Origin: an uncultured Aquimarina sp.
GTDB taxonomy: Bacteria; Bacteroidota; Bacteroidia; Flavobacteriales; Flavobacteriaceae
DNA length: 64,000 nt
Assembly: GCA_947493035.1 (NCBI GenBank)
Contig: CANLOW010000003.1
Span: 186,001 to 250,000, forward strand
Direction of reading: 5' to 3'
Both the position numbers and the translations under genes were made by a program. Under the pieces are notes generated by a model. The model had not been told where the DNA came from. It did not search any database and saw only the letters and a list, made by a program, of their open reading frames with translations. Below, piece after piece: positions 25,789 through 34,982 of the stretch; positions within the stretch are counted from its first letter, which is position 1; each line of letters begins with the position of its first letter.

Positions 25789-26880
25789 TTATTGCTTATA
25801 AGGTGCTAATTTACCCCAATCAAACTCAACCCCTGTTCCTGGTGTATCAGGAGCTACTGCTCTATGATTTTCAACTACTAATGGTCTCTTTGTATATTCG
25901 TCTATAGGAAAACTATGCACTTCTAACCAACCAGAGTTTGGCTGTGAAGACACTAAACTAACGTGTAACTCTTGCATACCATGTGAACAAGCAGGTATAC
26001 CATGCTCATTAGCTAGACGAGCTGCTTTTAACCATCCTGTTACTCCACCACAATTTGATGCATCAGGCTGAACAAAAGATAATTTTGCTTGATCAAAAGC
26101 ATATTCAAATTCATGAATTGTGTGCAAATTTTCTCCCATTGCTAAAGGAAAACCTGTACGATCTGCTATTTCTCCAAATCCTTTATAGTTGTCTGGAATG
26201 ATTGGCTCTTCGAACCAAGTTATATTTTGATCCTTCATGCCTTCAATACATCTGATTGCTTTTTCTACATCCATAGAATAGTTTGCATCTACCATAAATG
26301 TTACGTCTGGACCGATAAACTCACGTACAGCTTTAATTCTCTCTAGATCTTCATCTAAATTATCTCTACCGATTTTAATTTTAACAGCATTAAAACCTTT
26401 CTCCAAATACCCCTTCATGTTATCTAATAACTTAGGTATTGGGAATTGTAGGTCAATACCACCGCAATAAGCTTTACATGTATTATTTCCTCCACCAGCT
26501 AACTTCCAAAGTGGTTGTCCTGCTTTTTTACATTTAATATCCCATAAAGCAATATCAATCGATGAAATTGCAAAAGATGCAATACCACCACGACCTACAT
26601 AGTGTATATGCCACTCCATAAAATCATAAAGTCCATCTACATCAGTTCCATCTTGACCAACAAGTGCAGGAGCAAAATCATGATCTACCATTGCTTTTAT
26701 AGACCAACCTCCTTTACCACCTGTGTAAGTATAACCAGTACCTTCACTACCATCTTCTAAAGTAATAGTAGTAGTTATCAACTCAAAATGTGTGTGATCA
26801 CCATGCTTAGCATCACTTAATACTTCTGCCAAAGGCACTTTAAATAGGTTACATTCAACCTTTTTTATTTTTGTACTCAT
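25789..26880 (-). CDS. Enolase-superfamily (mandelate racemase subgroup) acid-sugar enzyme, possibly 3,6-anhydro-L-galactonate cycloisomerase
   Basis: 363 residues with the full capping domain and TIM barrel. The KxK motif is K167/K169 (NAVKIKIG), the metal ligands are Asp198 (MVDAN), Glu224 (WFEEP) and Glu250 (MGENLH), and the second base is His300 (CSHGMQELH). These support Mg-dependent alpha-proton abstraction from an acid sugar. Long stretches ([39 protein letters not shown]) agree with my memory of Vibrio sp. EJY3 3,6-anhydro-L-galactonate cycloisomerase, an agar-catabolic enzyme; this is recall, not a search. A sugar-acid dehydratase such as galactarate dehydratase is the alternative. 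Transporter and epimerase follow. An inverted repeat lies in its leader. Confidence 0.85.
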   Translation of the reverse strand: MSTKIKKVECNLFKVPLAEVLSDAKHGDHTHFELITTTITLEDGSEGTGYTYTGGKGGWSIKAMVDHDFAPALVGQDGTDVDGLYDFMEWHIHYVGRGGIASFAISSIDIALWDIKCKKAGQPLWKLAGGGNNTCKAYCGGIDLQFPIPKLLDNMKGYLEKGFNAVKIKIGRDNLDEDLERIKAVREFIGPDVTFMVDANYSMDVEKAIRCIEGMKDQNITWFEEPIIPDNYKGFGEIADRTGFPLAMGENLHTIHEFEYAFDQAKLSFVQPDASNCGGVTGWLKAARLANEHGIPACSHGMQELHVSLVSSQPNSGWLEVHSFPIDEYTKRPLVVENHRAVAPDTPGTGVEFDWGKLAPYKQ

Positions 26881-26903
26881 AATATATATGCTTGTTGAAT
26901 AAT

Positions 26904-26923
26904 AAAATGCCTAAAAGCATTTT
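26904..26923. promoter_or_regulatory. Inverted repeat upstream of the enolase-superfamily gene
   Basis: aaaatgc (26904-26910) and gcatttt (26917-26923), a perfect 7-bp inverted repeat with 6-bp spacer, lies 24 bp upstream of the ATG. It is a candidate regulator operator or leader hairpin; no regulator gene is adjacent. Confidence 0.35.
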
Positions 26924-26999
26924 GATCGTATTGCAAAAATCTGAAATAATTTATAAAATATAGAACTTGAATATATTTTTTTATTCTTTTAAAAAAGAA

Positions 27000-27032
27000 A
27001 AAGGCCAGAATAGTTAAACTACTCTAGCCTTT
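27000..27032 (-). terminator. Rho-independent terminator at the end of the capsule operon
   Basis: Stem of about 14 bp with one wobble (27000-27013 with 27019-27032), followed on the minus strand by TTTTTC; 20 bp after the wzc-like stop codon. Confidence 0.85.
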
Positions 27033-27051
27033 AAAAGATCTTATTATATAA

Positions 27052-29451
27052 TTAGGCTACTTTAGAACCTATAATCTTATGATACCATTTTTTCTTAGTC
27101 TCACCATACCCATAACTATAACCATAACCAATACGACCTTCCTTAACATCATTAAGTACTAAAGCCATACCTTTTATTTTACCCTCATCTTTAAGTTGCT
27201 TTGCATATGTAAGTAATTTTCTATCTGTATAATCAGCTCTAACTACATATATAGTTACATCAGCAGATTCACATATAATAAGCGTATCAGTTACCAACAT
27301 TGTTGGTGCTGTATCGACTATTATATAATCGTAATCATGATTTTCATCTAAATAGTCTAATAAATGCTCTAACCTATCATTCATTAATAGCTCTGACGGA
27401 TTTGGAGGAATTCTTCCTGAAGTTACATAATCAATATTATGATTATTAAAGTTTACTGTGTTTACAATTTCTTCAAATTCTAAAGTATTGTCATATAAGT
27501 AATCTGATAAACCTCTAGCATTTTTATCATTTCTTAAATACCTGTGAAGCTGAGGGTTCCTAACATCTGCTCCTATTACTAGGATTTTTTTATTAGAATC
27601 CGCTAAAGCTAGAACGGTATTAAATGAAACAAATGTTTTACCTTCTCCTTTAACACTTGAAGTAATAAAGACTCTCAACGCTTTCCCATCCTTTTTCTTG
27701 GATTTACCTAGATAATTCAAGTTTGTTCTTAATATTCTAAATGACTCCCCCAAAACTGATCTGTCATTAATTTTAAGCACATCAGATGTTCCTTTTTTAA
27801 CCCTAGCTACTTCTACAAGTAAAGGTGTGTTTTTCAATACATTTTCAACATCTATTCTATCTTTAACTTTTGTATCAAATAAATCCTTTATATATATAGC
27901 AGCAAAAGGTATAATAAATCCTAAAATTAATGCTAGACCTAAAATGAACATTCCTCGAGGTGCTGATGGAATACCTGTACTATAAGCTCTATCTATAATT
28001 TTTGCAGGAGGTGCTGTAACCGTCATAGAAATAGATAAATCTTCTTTCTTCTTTAATAAAAATAAGTATAAATTCTCTTTAATATTTTGCTGACGAGAAA
28101 TGACCCTTATATCTTGCTCAATTTTTGGAACACCCTTTATTTTAGAATTAATCTTTCCTTTTTGTTTGCTAAATTGTTTTTTCGTTATTTCAAAATTCTT
28201 TTTTTGATTACCTAAAGTTTTTAATAAATTTTCTTTTTGAACTTTTATGTTATAGGTCAAATCTTTAACTATAGGGTTTAACTCTGTAGAACTTTCCAAC
28301 ATACGCTTTCTCTCTAAAACGTTTTTGTTATATGAAGTTATGGCTATATTTACTGATTGACTTTCTATACCGATATTGGCTGGTAATAATTCAAAATCAT
28401 CTGATTGACTCCCCAAATAGTTTAGCATGTAATTAACTAAACTTAATTGAGTTTCGACTTGTAAAATATTTTTTTGAGAATCCCCTATCTGCTCTACAAA
28501 CAACTCACTTTCAGCAGTTATACTAGTTATACCGTTATCCTCTTTAAATTGAGTTTTAAAATTTTCTATATCTTTTAACTCTTTAGAAATTATTTCTAAC
28601 CTCTTATTTACAAATTCTACAGTATTAAGAGAAACTAAATTTTTATCTTCAATTGCTTCATCATTATATGTATCAACCAAAGTATTGATAAAGTCATACG
28701 CTTTTGTTAAGTTTTGCGATTTCAAACTCAAATCTAATAGACTACTTCTCTTACTCTTTGCTGCAGCAGAAAGGTTTGATTGATATGATAAAGCTACCTT
28801 TTCTAATAAATTTATATTAATGTAAATTTCTCTTAACGATTCTTCACTATTAAGATTCTCATTAAAAAAACTTGTTTTCTTAATTAAAATATCACCGAAT
28901 TTATGGTTGAATACTTTATCAAATTCGATTTCAAAAGTTTCGCCTAACCCCTCATCTATGAGACTATATGTTTCCCCATCACTTAAATGAATGACAAATG
29001 AACCAAAACCATCTTTATCAGACGATTTTAAAAAGTTATCATTAAACTCAAAAAAAACTTCTATTGGAGTCTCTCCATAAATATCTTTATATTTAAGACC
29101 ATCTTTTTTATATTGCTCTACAGATATATTAAGTTTTTTAATGACTTTTTCTAATAAGGTTTTAGAACGAATAATATCAACTTCATCGTCAATATCATTA
29201 CTTCCTTCAGACATACCTGTCAAATCTTGAAAAGCAGCTAATTCAGACAAGCCTCTACCTTCTCCTTCATCTTTTATCAAAATTGTAGAAATTGCTTCGT
29301 AGGTAAACGGAGTTTTCTTTAAATACAATAGTGCGAGTATTGCACAAATAAATATCGACAAAAGAAACCATTTCCATGATCTTGAATATTTTTTTATTTC
29401 ATTTTGAAGAGAAAACCCTTCAAAATCATTCAATTCTGTAATATTGTTCAT
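27052..29451 (-). CDS. Wzc-like polysaccharide co-polymerase / tyrosine autokinase
   Basis: 799 residues. The first membrane helix lies at about 28-45, then a Wzz domain and a long coiled-coil periplasmic region (about 260-470), the second helix near 497-520, and a cytoplasmic BY-kinase domain. Walker A is SSVKGEGKT, Walker A' is ILVIGADVRNP (Gly where E. coli Wzc has the first Asp, a variant I recall in Bacteroidota) and Walker B is YIIVDTAPT. A Tyr cluster (YGYSYGYGETKKKWY) near the C-terminus is the likely autophosphorylation site. It controls polymer length and export with the Wza-like lipoprotein just upstream (12-bp gap). Last gene of the operon. Confidence 0.93.
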   Translation of the reverse strand: MNNITELNDFEGFSLQNEIKKYSRSWKWFLLSIFICAILALLYLKKTPFTYEAISTILIKDEGEGRGLSELAAFQDLTGMSEGSNDIDDEVDIIRSKTLLEKVIKKLNISVEQYKKDGLKYKDIYGETPIEVFFEFNDNFLKSSDKDGFGSFVIHLSDGETYSLIDEGLGETFEIEFDKVFNHKFGDILIKKTSFFNENLNSEESLREIYININLLEKVALSYQSNLSAAAKSKRSSLLDLSLKSQNLTKAYDFINTLVDTYNDEAIEDKNLVSLNTVEFVNKRLEIISKELKDIENFKTQFKEDNGITSITAESELFVEQIGDSQKNILQVETQLSLVNYMLNYLGSQSDDFELLPANIGIESQSVNIAITSYNKNVLERKRMLESSTELNPIVKDLTYNIKVQKENLLKTLGNQKKNFEITKKQFSKQKGKINSKIKGVPKIEQDIRVISRQQNIKENLYLFLLKKKEDLSISMTVTAPPAKIIDRAYSTGIPSAPRGMFILGLALILGFIIPFAAIYIKDLFDTKVKDRIDVENVLKNTPLLVEVARVKKGTSDVLKINDRSVLGESFRILRTNLNYLGKSKKKDGKALRVFITSSVKGEGKTFVSFNTVLALADSNKKILVIGADVRNPQLHRYLRNDKNARGLSDYLYDNTLEFEEIVNTVNFNNHNIDYVTSGRIPPNPSELLMNDRLEHLLDYLDENHDYDYIIVDTAPTMLVTDTLIICESADVTIYVVRADYTDRKLLTYAKQLKDEGKIKGMALVLNDVKEGRIGYGYSYGYGETKKKWYHKIIGSKVA

Positions 29452-29463
29452 TGAATTTATGGA

Positions 29464-30246
29464 TTACCTAGTTAAAAGTGTAATTACTGAAATTAATACT
29501 CCTGCTATTGAGACAAGTGCAGATGTATTACGTCCAAATGCTGATGACTGTACCTGTGTTTTATTTGGAGAAACGATTACCACATCATTTTGTTGTAAAT
29601 AATAATATGGAGATTTTATAAATTCAGATGATGTAAAATCTACTTTAAAATACTTTTTACCACTTACATCTTCTCTTATCACCATTACATCTTTTCGTTT
29701 ACCAAATACTGTCATATCACCCGCATTACTTAAGGCTTCCAAGATTGTAATTCTCTGATCTGCTACACTTATAACACCGGGATTTCTAACTTCTCCCAGA
29801 ACAGAAACCTTGAAGTTATTTATCCTTAAATTCACAATGGGTTCATTCAAATATTTCTTTAGCCCTTCTTTTATAAATAAAATCGCCTCTTCAGTTGTTT
29901 TTTCTGACAATTTTAATCTCCCTAATACAGGAAAATCTATATTACCTTTATTATCAACTAAATAAGTCTGAAGTCTTTGCTGTGCGTTAACTAAAGTTAT
30001 ATCTGAATTTAAATCAGCTATAGCTGGCAAATTAAAAGGAACAGCTGACTTCCTATCAGCTGATGAAACTATAATCGATAACTGATCATTTGGTTTTATT
30101 CTGACAATATTCTGAGAACCTCCTTCATTAATATCTACATTTTCTATGTCTTGGAAATAGAGTATATCTTTTTTACTAGCACAACTAATTATTAGTAAAG
30201 ACAATAAATAAAATAGAGGTTTAAAGTACTTATTTAAATAAAGCAT
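29464..30246 (-). CDS. Wza-like polysaccharide export lipoprotein
   Basis: 260 residues from ATG 30244-30246. A lipoprotein signal peptide with lipobox LLIISC (Cys22) leads into the poly-export domain (RIKPNDQLSIIVSSADRKS, about 50-130) and a SLBB domain (VSVLGEVRNPGVISV, about 150-200). A C-terminal hydrophobic segment (about 238-258, SIAGVLISVITLLT) could anchor it or form the outer-membrane helix. It is the predicted outer-membrane channel for the polymer. The frame allows an earlier ATG at 30273, overlapping the preceding gene by 23 bp; the chosen start leaves a 4-bp gap and a shorter signal peptide. Confidence 0.92.
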   Translation of the reverse strand: MLYLNKYFKPLFYLLSLLIISCASKKDILYFQDIENVDINEGGSQNIVRIKPNDQLSIIVSSADRKSAVPFNLPAIADLNSDITLVNAQQRLQTYLVDNKGNIDFPVLGRLKLSEKTTEEAILFIKEGLKKYLNEPIVNLRINNFKVSVLGEVRNPGVISVADQRITILEALSNAGDMTVFGKRKDVMVIREDVSGKKYFKVDFTSSEFIKSPYYYLQQNDVVIVSPNKTQVQSSAFGRNTSALVSIAGVLISVITLLTR

Positions 30247-30250
30247 TAAT

Positions 30251-31357
30251 TTAAAAGTTTTGTTTTTTTTCAATCATTCCTAATTTCATTGGCTTTTTAC
30301 TCTTTGTAAATGTGCTAATTTTTCTGTGAAGAATAAAATTTAACAAAATACAATAAGTCGATATTATCAAAAAAGTAAGCGATTCGTTAATTCCTATAAA
30401 ATTTAACATAAAGAAAATCGCTATTAGTAGAAAACTCAAAAAACCAATTAATATTGTTATTTGATAATGTTCCAAACCAATTCTTCTTAGTAGTAAATGT
30501 ATATGTAATTTATCTGGAGAAAAAGGAGACTTTTTCCTTTTCATTCGTAAATAAAATACTCTGGTGATATCATAAATTGGATATGCGAATAATACGGCAA
30601 TAAAAGCTACAGAATTGTCTATCGAATAATCTGCTTCTTTGTTAAGGTTAAGAAATACGATAAGCATTGACGAACAAAAAAAACCTATAATCAATGAACC
30701 GGTATCTCCCATAAAAATCTTAGCCGGACACCAATTATAATATAAAAAACCTAATATACTACCTCCCATTATACCACATAAGAATGCATATTCCCAAAAC
30801 CCATTAATAGAAAACCAAATCGTCAGCACTGTAACCAATATAGTTGCTATTATACCTGCCAAGCCATCTATTCCATCAATCAAATTAAAAGCATTAGTCA
30901 TAGCAACAATAAAGAAAAGTGTGAAGGCAAATGATAACCATTCTGGCCACTTTTCATTGTATAAAAAATCTAACGAATACAAAGAGTCTATCCTGATTTC
31001 ACAAAAGCCTGCAATTACTAGTGCAGCTAAAAATTGCAGAAGAAATTTATGTAATGATCTCACAGGTAACAAATCATCTCTTAATCCTGTAAAAAACAAT
31101 AAAATCAAAGAAAAATAGTAATACTGCCCCATGAATCTTTCAGATTCATGTATTGTAAACATAGCTATTAGTATAAAACTAAAAAAGATACCTATTCCAC
31201 CCATGGATGGTGTAATATTCTTATGAATTTTTCTACCTCCTGGTTTATCAAAAATCTTTTTACCTAATACAATTTTTAATATTTGTGGAATAACTGCTAT
31301 TGACAAAACAAAAGCAATAAAAGACAGTAGGAATAAATACACTAACTGATTATCCAT
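30251..31357 (-). CDS. WecA/WbpL-like undecaprenyl-phosphate sugar-1-phosphate transferase
   Basis: 368 residues with about ten or eleven membrane helices. The MraY/WecA family motifs are present: DDLLPVRSLHKF, NAFNLIDGIDGLAG with the catalytic Asp residues, FMGDTGSLIIGF, and the C-terminal cytoplasmic loop KLHIHLLLRRIG. It starts assembly of the repeat unit by moving an N-acetyl-hexosamine-1-phosphate from UDP-sugar to undecaprenyl phosphate. With a WbpV-like reductase two genes upstream in transcription order, the sugar could be QuiNAc or FucNAc rather than GlcNAc. The cytoplasmic tail after the last helix is basic (KSKKPMKLGMIEKKQ). Confidence 0.92.
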   Translation of the reverse strand: MDNQLVYLFLLSFIAFVLSIAVIPQILKIVLGKKIFDKPGGRKIHKNITPSMGGIGIFFSFILIAMFTIHESERFMGQYYYFSLILLFFTGLRDDLLPVRSLHKFLLQFLAALVIAGFCEIRIDSLYSLDFLYNEKWPEWLSFAFTLFFIVAMTNAFNLIDGIDGLAGIIATILVTVLTIWFSINGFWEYAFLCGIMGGSILGFLYYNWCPAKIFMGDTGSLIIGFFCSSMLIVFLNLNKEADYSIDNSVAFIAVLFAYPIYDITRVFYLRMKRKKSPFSPDKLHIHLLLRRIGLEHYQITILIGFLSFLLIAIFFMLNFIGINESLTFLIISTYCILLNFILHRKISTFTKSKKPMKLGMIEKKQNF

Positions 31358-31423
31358 TTTTTAGATTTAATTAAATTAGCAGCAAATATATTACTCTGCT
31401 TGATATAAAAAAACACATTTAAA

Positions 31424-32764
31424 CTAATTCATAAATCTTCGAAAGATTTTTTGAATAAAAATTACAAAAAATAGCGCTATTAAAAAGCTTATACCTAATT
31501 TAAAACTACTATACAAATCCCCTCTTAATAAATAAAACTCAAAACCTAGGAAAAATAAAAATAAAACTTTAAGCCAATGAAAGTTATTATGATATTCTTT
31601 ACTACTTATATCATCTAAAAGACAATTAATGAAGACTAAAATTACAACACTTATAAAAACACCTAAAAGTCCAAAATTAGCATAACCCTCTCCTAAAAAC
31701 GGGAAAGCAATATTTGTATAATTAAAATTCATTTTTTCTGCAATCATTTGACCTGTTCCAACAGGTCTGTTAGGCCATAAAGTTTCTGGTATAAAGAAAA
31801 GAGAGCTGCCTAAAAATTGTTTTCCATATGTTATTACTTTTTCACTATATAACACTCCAAAGTTATAAAAAGCATCCATGTGAGGAGACACAAACAAATC
31901 AACACCTAATTCAATTGTGTTTTTTCCATTTCTAAAAAAATTAAGAATCGGAAAAAGGACAAAAAAACTTAACAAGAAACCAATCAAATAATAATATTCT
32001 TTCCGAAATAAAGAAAAATTCAAAAAAATAATAGGCAAATAGTAAGATCCTAACATACTCCTAGTAATAGAAGACGGAAAATTTGTTAATACAAGCATTA
32101 ATAACAAAAATATTTTTATCAAAACATTTTTGTTAGACTTATTAGACAATTCAAAATGCCAATATAAAATTACAGGGATGTGTCTTACAACTAAAAATAA
32201 TGAATAACCCAAAAGGTCATATTTAACACTATTCTTTCTCCATCCATAAAGAGGTGAATATAAAACTCTTAAAAGATCAAAATCTATTAACCAAAAAAAG
32301 ACCAAAAAGGATAAAAAAGATAAAACAAGAAATAAACTATTCTTATTTTTGAAATGATGTGATGTATTTGATATTGATGTTAATTTTGAATTAGTCAGCT
32401 TTTTTGCCAAATACAAATAACCAAATATGTAAAAAACTTGAGATATTAATATAATAAAACCTAATTTCAAAAAAACAGAAACATCTAATTCTTTATATCC
32501 GTGAAAAGAAACTCTATTCTGAAATTGTATTAGAGGAGCTATCCCCAAAAAAAAGTAATTAAATAAATGAAAAGTTTTGTTTACTGAAATTGAATATTTG
32601 TCTGTAAAAAGCATTCCATATATAGATACACAACAAATGGCTAAATAAAGTACATAAATAAATATATCGAATATTTTAACATTTAACAGTGTTATTATCA
32701 ATGTAAAGACTACAATTACAATAAACAAATAATTCTTATTATTTATATAAAGTGATAAATTCAT
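31424..32764 (-). CDS. O-antigen/oligosaccharide repeat-unit polymerase (Wzy-like)
   Basis: 446 residues, almost all hydrophobic, with about eleven or twelve membrane helices and a large periplasmic loop (about 290-360: SPHMDAFYNFGVLYSEK, ETLWPNRPVGTGQM). This layout and the ETLWP-R-P-VGTG motif are typical of oligosaccharide repeat-unit polymerases. Such proteins join lipid-linked repeat units in the periplasm. The gene overlaps the upstream GT4 stop/start by 1 bp. A second polymerase-like protein (EpsG type) lies at 37138, so assignment of the true Wzy is open. Base composition is very AT-rich, as usual for wzy genes. Confidence 0.85.
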   Translation of the reverse strand: MNLSLYINNKNYLFIVIVVFTLIITLLNVKIFDIFIYVLYLAICCVSIYGMLFTDKYSISVNKTFHLFNYFFLGIAPLIQFQNRVSFHGYKELDVSVFLKLGFIILISQVFYIFGYLYLAKKLTNSKLTSISNTSHHFKNKNSLFLVLSFLSFLVFFWLIDFDLLRVLYSPLYGWRKNSVKYDLLGYSLFLVVRHIPVILYWHFELSNKSNKNVLIKIFLLLMLVLTNFPSSITRSMLGSYYLPIIFLNFSLFRKEYYYLIGFLLSFFVLFPILNFFRNGKNTIELGVDLFVSPHMDAFYNFGVLYSEKVITYGKQFLGSSLFFIPETLWPNRPVGTGQMIAEKMNFNYTNIAFPFLGEGYANFGLLGVFISVVILVFINCLLDDISSKEYHNNFHWLKVLFLFFLGFEFYLLRGDLYSSFKLGISFLIALFFVIFIQKIFRRFMN

Positions 32765-33900
32765 TATTGTATATCTAGAATTTCTTCAAATATTTTAGTG
32801 TATCTATCTACTATTATATTTTGATCAAATTTCTCTTCGGCTAATCCCCTTGAGGCTTTCCCAAATTCACTTCTTAATTCTTTTGACAAAACTAATTTCT
32901 CTATAGCATCTGCTAACTCTTTTATTGATTTAACAGGGACCTTAAAACCATTACCTCCTTCTACAACACATTCTTTACAACCAACAGAATTAGCTGTAAC
33001 TATTGGTTTCCCCATAGCACAAGCCTCTGCCAAAACTGTTGGCAAGCCCTCTCTATAAGATGGCAAAACAACTATATCTGAGTTCGCGTATTGTTCTACC
33101 ATTTCACTTTTAAAACCTTCCCATTCTATATAATCTGATATTTTTATTTTTTCAAAATACGATTCAGGGATAGCTTCTGGGTTACCCCCATCAAGCATTC
33201 CAATAATTTTAAAGTATACTTTACCAAAAAGCTTTTTTCTAAGCAAATAAGCTGCACTAACGAATTCATCTACTCCTTTATCCCATAAAAGTCTTGTAGC
33301 TAACAATACTATTATCTTATCCTTATGGTCAACTCTATTACTCTCTATTGGGAAATATTTTAATATATTAACCCCAACACCATTAACAACATCATATTTA
33401 TTTAGCTTATTCAAGATACCAAACTCTTTAAAAACCTCTAAATCATCTTTATTTTCGAAAAAAGTAAATGTATTCTTTTTTTTATGCGCTAAACGATACA
33501 AGTAAGTGACAAAAGCTCTCAAAAATTTATTCTTAGAGAACGAATAACCCAGACCACAAACTGTATTAACTGTTGGTATATTTAAAAATCTAGCTACTAT
33601 AGAACCATAAATAATTGGCTTAATTGTAACTTGATAGATTGCATCTGGCTTAATATCCTTGTAAAACTTTCTAATCTTATGAATAGTTAAGATCTCTTTG
33701 ATAAAAGAAGTACTTTTTCTATCTATATTTAAGTCATAAAAAGAAAAACCTAAACTTTCTATTTCTTTTTTCTTTCCAGTGTCACGAGCTAATATAATAA
33801 CTTCACAATCCTTATTAGCTAAAGACTGAGCAATCGTGAGTCTGTGCATTAAAAAAAACCAGTCAGTATTGATTAAAAATAATACCTTTTTTTTTTGCAT
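32764..33900 (-). CDS. Glycosyltransferase family 4
   Basis: 378 residues with a GT-B fold. The N-terminal domain has FLINTDWFFLMHRLTIAQSL and IYQVTIKPIIYGSIVARF. The C-terminal GT4 donor-site motif is DIVVLPSYREGLPTVLAEACAMGKPIV, with the E-x7-E pair, near 276-302. This subgroup often transfers to the second sugar of an O-antigen or capsule repeat unit. Donor and acceptor cannot be told. It overlaps the polymerase gene by one base and lies 23 bp downstream of the epimerase/reductase gene. No membrane segment, so it probably acts at the inner face of the cytoplasmic membrane. Confidence 0.93.
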   Translation of the reverse strand: MQKKKVLFLINTDWFFLMHRLTIAQSLANKDCEVIILARDTGKKKEIESLGFSFYDLNIDRKSTSFIKEILTIHKIRKFYKDIKPDAIYQVTIKPIIYGSIVARFLNIPTVNTVCGLGYSFSKNKFLRAFVTYLYRLAHKKKNTFTFFENKDDLEVFKEFGILNKLNKYDVVNGVGVNILKYFPIESNRVDHKDKIIVLLATRLLWDKGVDEFVSAAYLLRKKLFGKVYFKIIGMLDGGNPEAIPESYFEKIKISDYIEWEGFKSEMVEQYANSDIVVLPSYREGLPTVLAEACAMGKPIVTANSVGCKECVVEGGNGFKVPVKSIKELADAIEKLVLSKELRSEFGKASRGLAEEKFDQNIIVDRYTKIFEEILDIQ

Positions 33901-33923
33901 TTATTTATTCGTTAATGACAATA

Positions 33924-34907
33924 TTATTCTGAATAGAAAACTACATCATCATTTTGCTTATTAACAAATTCATGCTTTAAAGTTCTATCTAAACCTTCTT
34001 GTAATGTATATGGCGAGTTAAATTCACTACTAACTTTAGATGCATTAAATTGAGTTCTTGCACAAAACTTCTTGACTCTAACAGAAGAAATAGTCATTTT
34101 CTTACCTGTTATTTTTGAAATCAAATCAAAAACATAACCAATTGCCATAGCAAAACTGTATGGTAATCTGATTGGTAATACTTTCATACCAATACTTTCT
34201 TCAACCTGACTAACTAACTCATTCATCGTCAAATCAGGTGTATCAACGTAATTATAAACCTCATACCCCCTCTTAGAATCACTTATCGCTTGTTTAATAA
34301 ATGCAACTACATTTCCAACATAAGCCATTGATTTTTTATTATTTCCTTTACCAATATTAGCGAATTTCCCAGAAGAAATTTGTCTAAGCAAATTATAAAC
34401 ATTACCTCTATTCCTTTCTCCAAAGATTACTGTTGGCCTTAAAATTGTTACTGATTTACTATCAGGCTCTTTGTCAAACCACTCTTTAATCACTTCTTCA
34501 GCTTGATATTTTGATTTCCCATAATGATTAAAAGGGTCTATCGCATGATTTTCATCTGGATTATCTTTATTTAACCCATAAACTGCAACAGAGCTAGTAA
34601 AAAATAATGTTTTCACACCATATTTGTCCATAGCCTGAAGAACGTTTCTTGTTCCATCAACATTTACATCATAATATAACGAAGTGGGAGAAACATCATC
34701 ACGATGTTCTGCTGCTAGTAATACGACAGAACTAACGTCATTAAATACTGTTTCTAAATCAGAAATATTTCTTATATCACCAATTATTGTAATATCTTTA
34801 TAAAAAGGGCTTATATTTTTATCTAGGTTTAAAAAATTAGTTCTATCTACTTCTGAAAGCAACCTTGAACCTACAAACCCACTACCTCCAATTATTAGTG
34901 TTTTCAT
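33924..34907 (-). CDS. NAD-dependent epimerase/reductase, WbpV-like
   Basis: 327 residues of the extended SDR family: Rossmann motif GGSGFVGSRL (about 7-16), active-site Ser in FTSSVAVYG and the Tyr-x3-Lys pair in HYGKSKYQ. NIGKGNNKKSMAYVGNVVAF matches the pattern of WbpV-type 4-reductases and relatives, which make UDP-N-acetylquinovosamine or -fucosamine from a 4-keto intermediate. The required 4,6-dehydratase (WbpM-like) is not in the window and would have to be encoded elsewhere. Its place next to GT4 and the WecA/WbpL-like transferase supports a role in making the initiating sugar. Substrate assignment is inference. Confidence 0.88.
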   Translation of the reverse strand: MKTLIIGGSGFVGSRLLSEVDRTNFLNLDKNISPFYKDITIIGDIRNISDLETVFNDVSSVVLLAAEHRDDVSPTSLYYDVNVDGTRNVLQAMDKYGVKTLFFTSSVAVYGLNKDNPDENHAIDPFNHYGKSKYQAEEVIKEWFDKEPDSKSVTILRPTVIFGERNRGNVYNLLRQISSGKFANIGKGNNKKSMAYVGNVVAFIKQAISDSKRGYEVYNYVDTPDLTMNELVSQVEESIGMKVLPIRLPYSFAMAIGYVFDLISKITGKKMTISSVRVKKFCARTQFNASKVSSEFNSPYTLQEGLDRTLKHEFVNKQNDDVVFYSE

Positions 34908-34982
34908 TAACTATTGTTTTATTTATTTTATAATGAAGACTGTTAATTATAACAGAAAACATCTATTTATTATTATTTTGTA

